A stretch of 6,283 nucleotides of DNA from Bacteroidales bacterium (GTDB lineage Bacteria > Bacteroidota > Bacteroidia > Bacteroidales > UBA1556). How positions within the stretch are numbered: position 1 is the first letter of the stretch; each line of letters begins with the position of its first letter. The translations under genes were made by a program, and so were the position numbers. The stretch is taken from contig JAOZKO010000168.1 in NCBI GenBank assembly GCA_029935325.1, positions 1-6,283 of the forward strand, read 5' to 3'. The notes under the pieces are model-generated. The model had not been told where the DNA came from. It made no database searches and worked only from the letters and a program-made list of their open reading frames with translations. This document shows positions 6,229 to 6,283 of the stretch, one piece after another.

Positions 6229-6283
6229 AAAGACGTTAAGGTGCAAGCAGGGTAAACTCATACTTTCCTTTGGTTGTTTCTTT
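6229..6283. repeat. partial element resembling the 472-592 repeat, cut by the window edge
   Basis: Bases 6229-6252 align with 471-494 at 16 of 24 positions, including acgt-aaggt. The 11-mer ggtaaactcat (6251-6261) is the reverse complement of 510-520 within the first element. The second half of any fold would lie outside the window, so membership in the same family is tentative. Confidence 0.4.

Overview
The window comes from an AT-rich member of the Bacteroidota. Three lines of evidence agree. Two secreted proteins end in the C-terminal sorting domain of the type IX secretion system (T9SS), a system confined to that phylum. An ECF-type sigma factor is followed directly by a protein with one inner-membrane segment and a C-terminal outer-membrane beta-barrel, a pairing typical of the group. 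Shine-Dalgarno sequences are weak or absent. The genus cannot be told from this sequence.

All four convincing genes lie on the minus strand and read from right to left as one compact unit. First is an ECF sigma factor (6120-5563) with a TTG start. Its stop codon shares one base with the start of a membrane-anchored beta-barrel protein (5563-4148), a candidate anti-sigma factor or sensor. Two bases later begins a secreted PKD-domain protein (4145-2397). After 81 bases comes its diverged paralogue (2315-603). No strong terminator separates the four genes, so co-transcription is likely. The inferred logic is that the sigma factor is held or tuned by the cytoplasmic N-terminus of the beta-barrel protein. 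That protein could sense the state of the outer membrane, while the two T9SS cargo proteins are surface or extracellular products of the same regulon. This logic is inference from layout and domain make-up.

The 602 bases downstream of the last gene hold no gene but are rich in secondary structure. Directly after the last stop codon is a nested inverted-repeat element of about 120 bp (472-592). Next, in the direction of transcription, is a clear intrinsic terminator for the minus strand (stem 360-391, with a T7 tract on the minus strand at 362-356). Beyond it is a cluster of short palindromic repeats built on the core ggtcattcctgacc (240-348). Bases 1-239 show nothing recognisable. At the right edge, bases 6229-6283 resemble the start of another copy or relative of the 472-592 element, so the operon may be flanked by dispersed repeats.

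The most unusual feature inside a gene is a 7-residue repeat tract (consensus QQTxxNx) in the periplasmic linker of the beta-barrel protein. It is encoded by 7-nt and 21-nt tandem repeats and contains a near-perfect 56-bp duplication.
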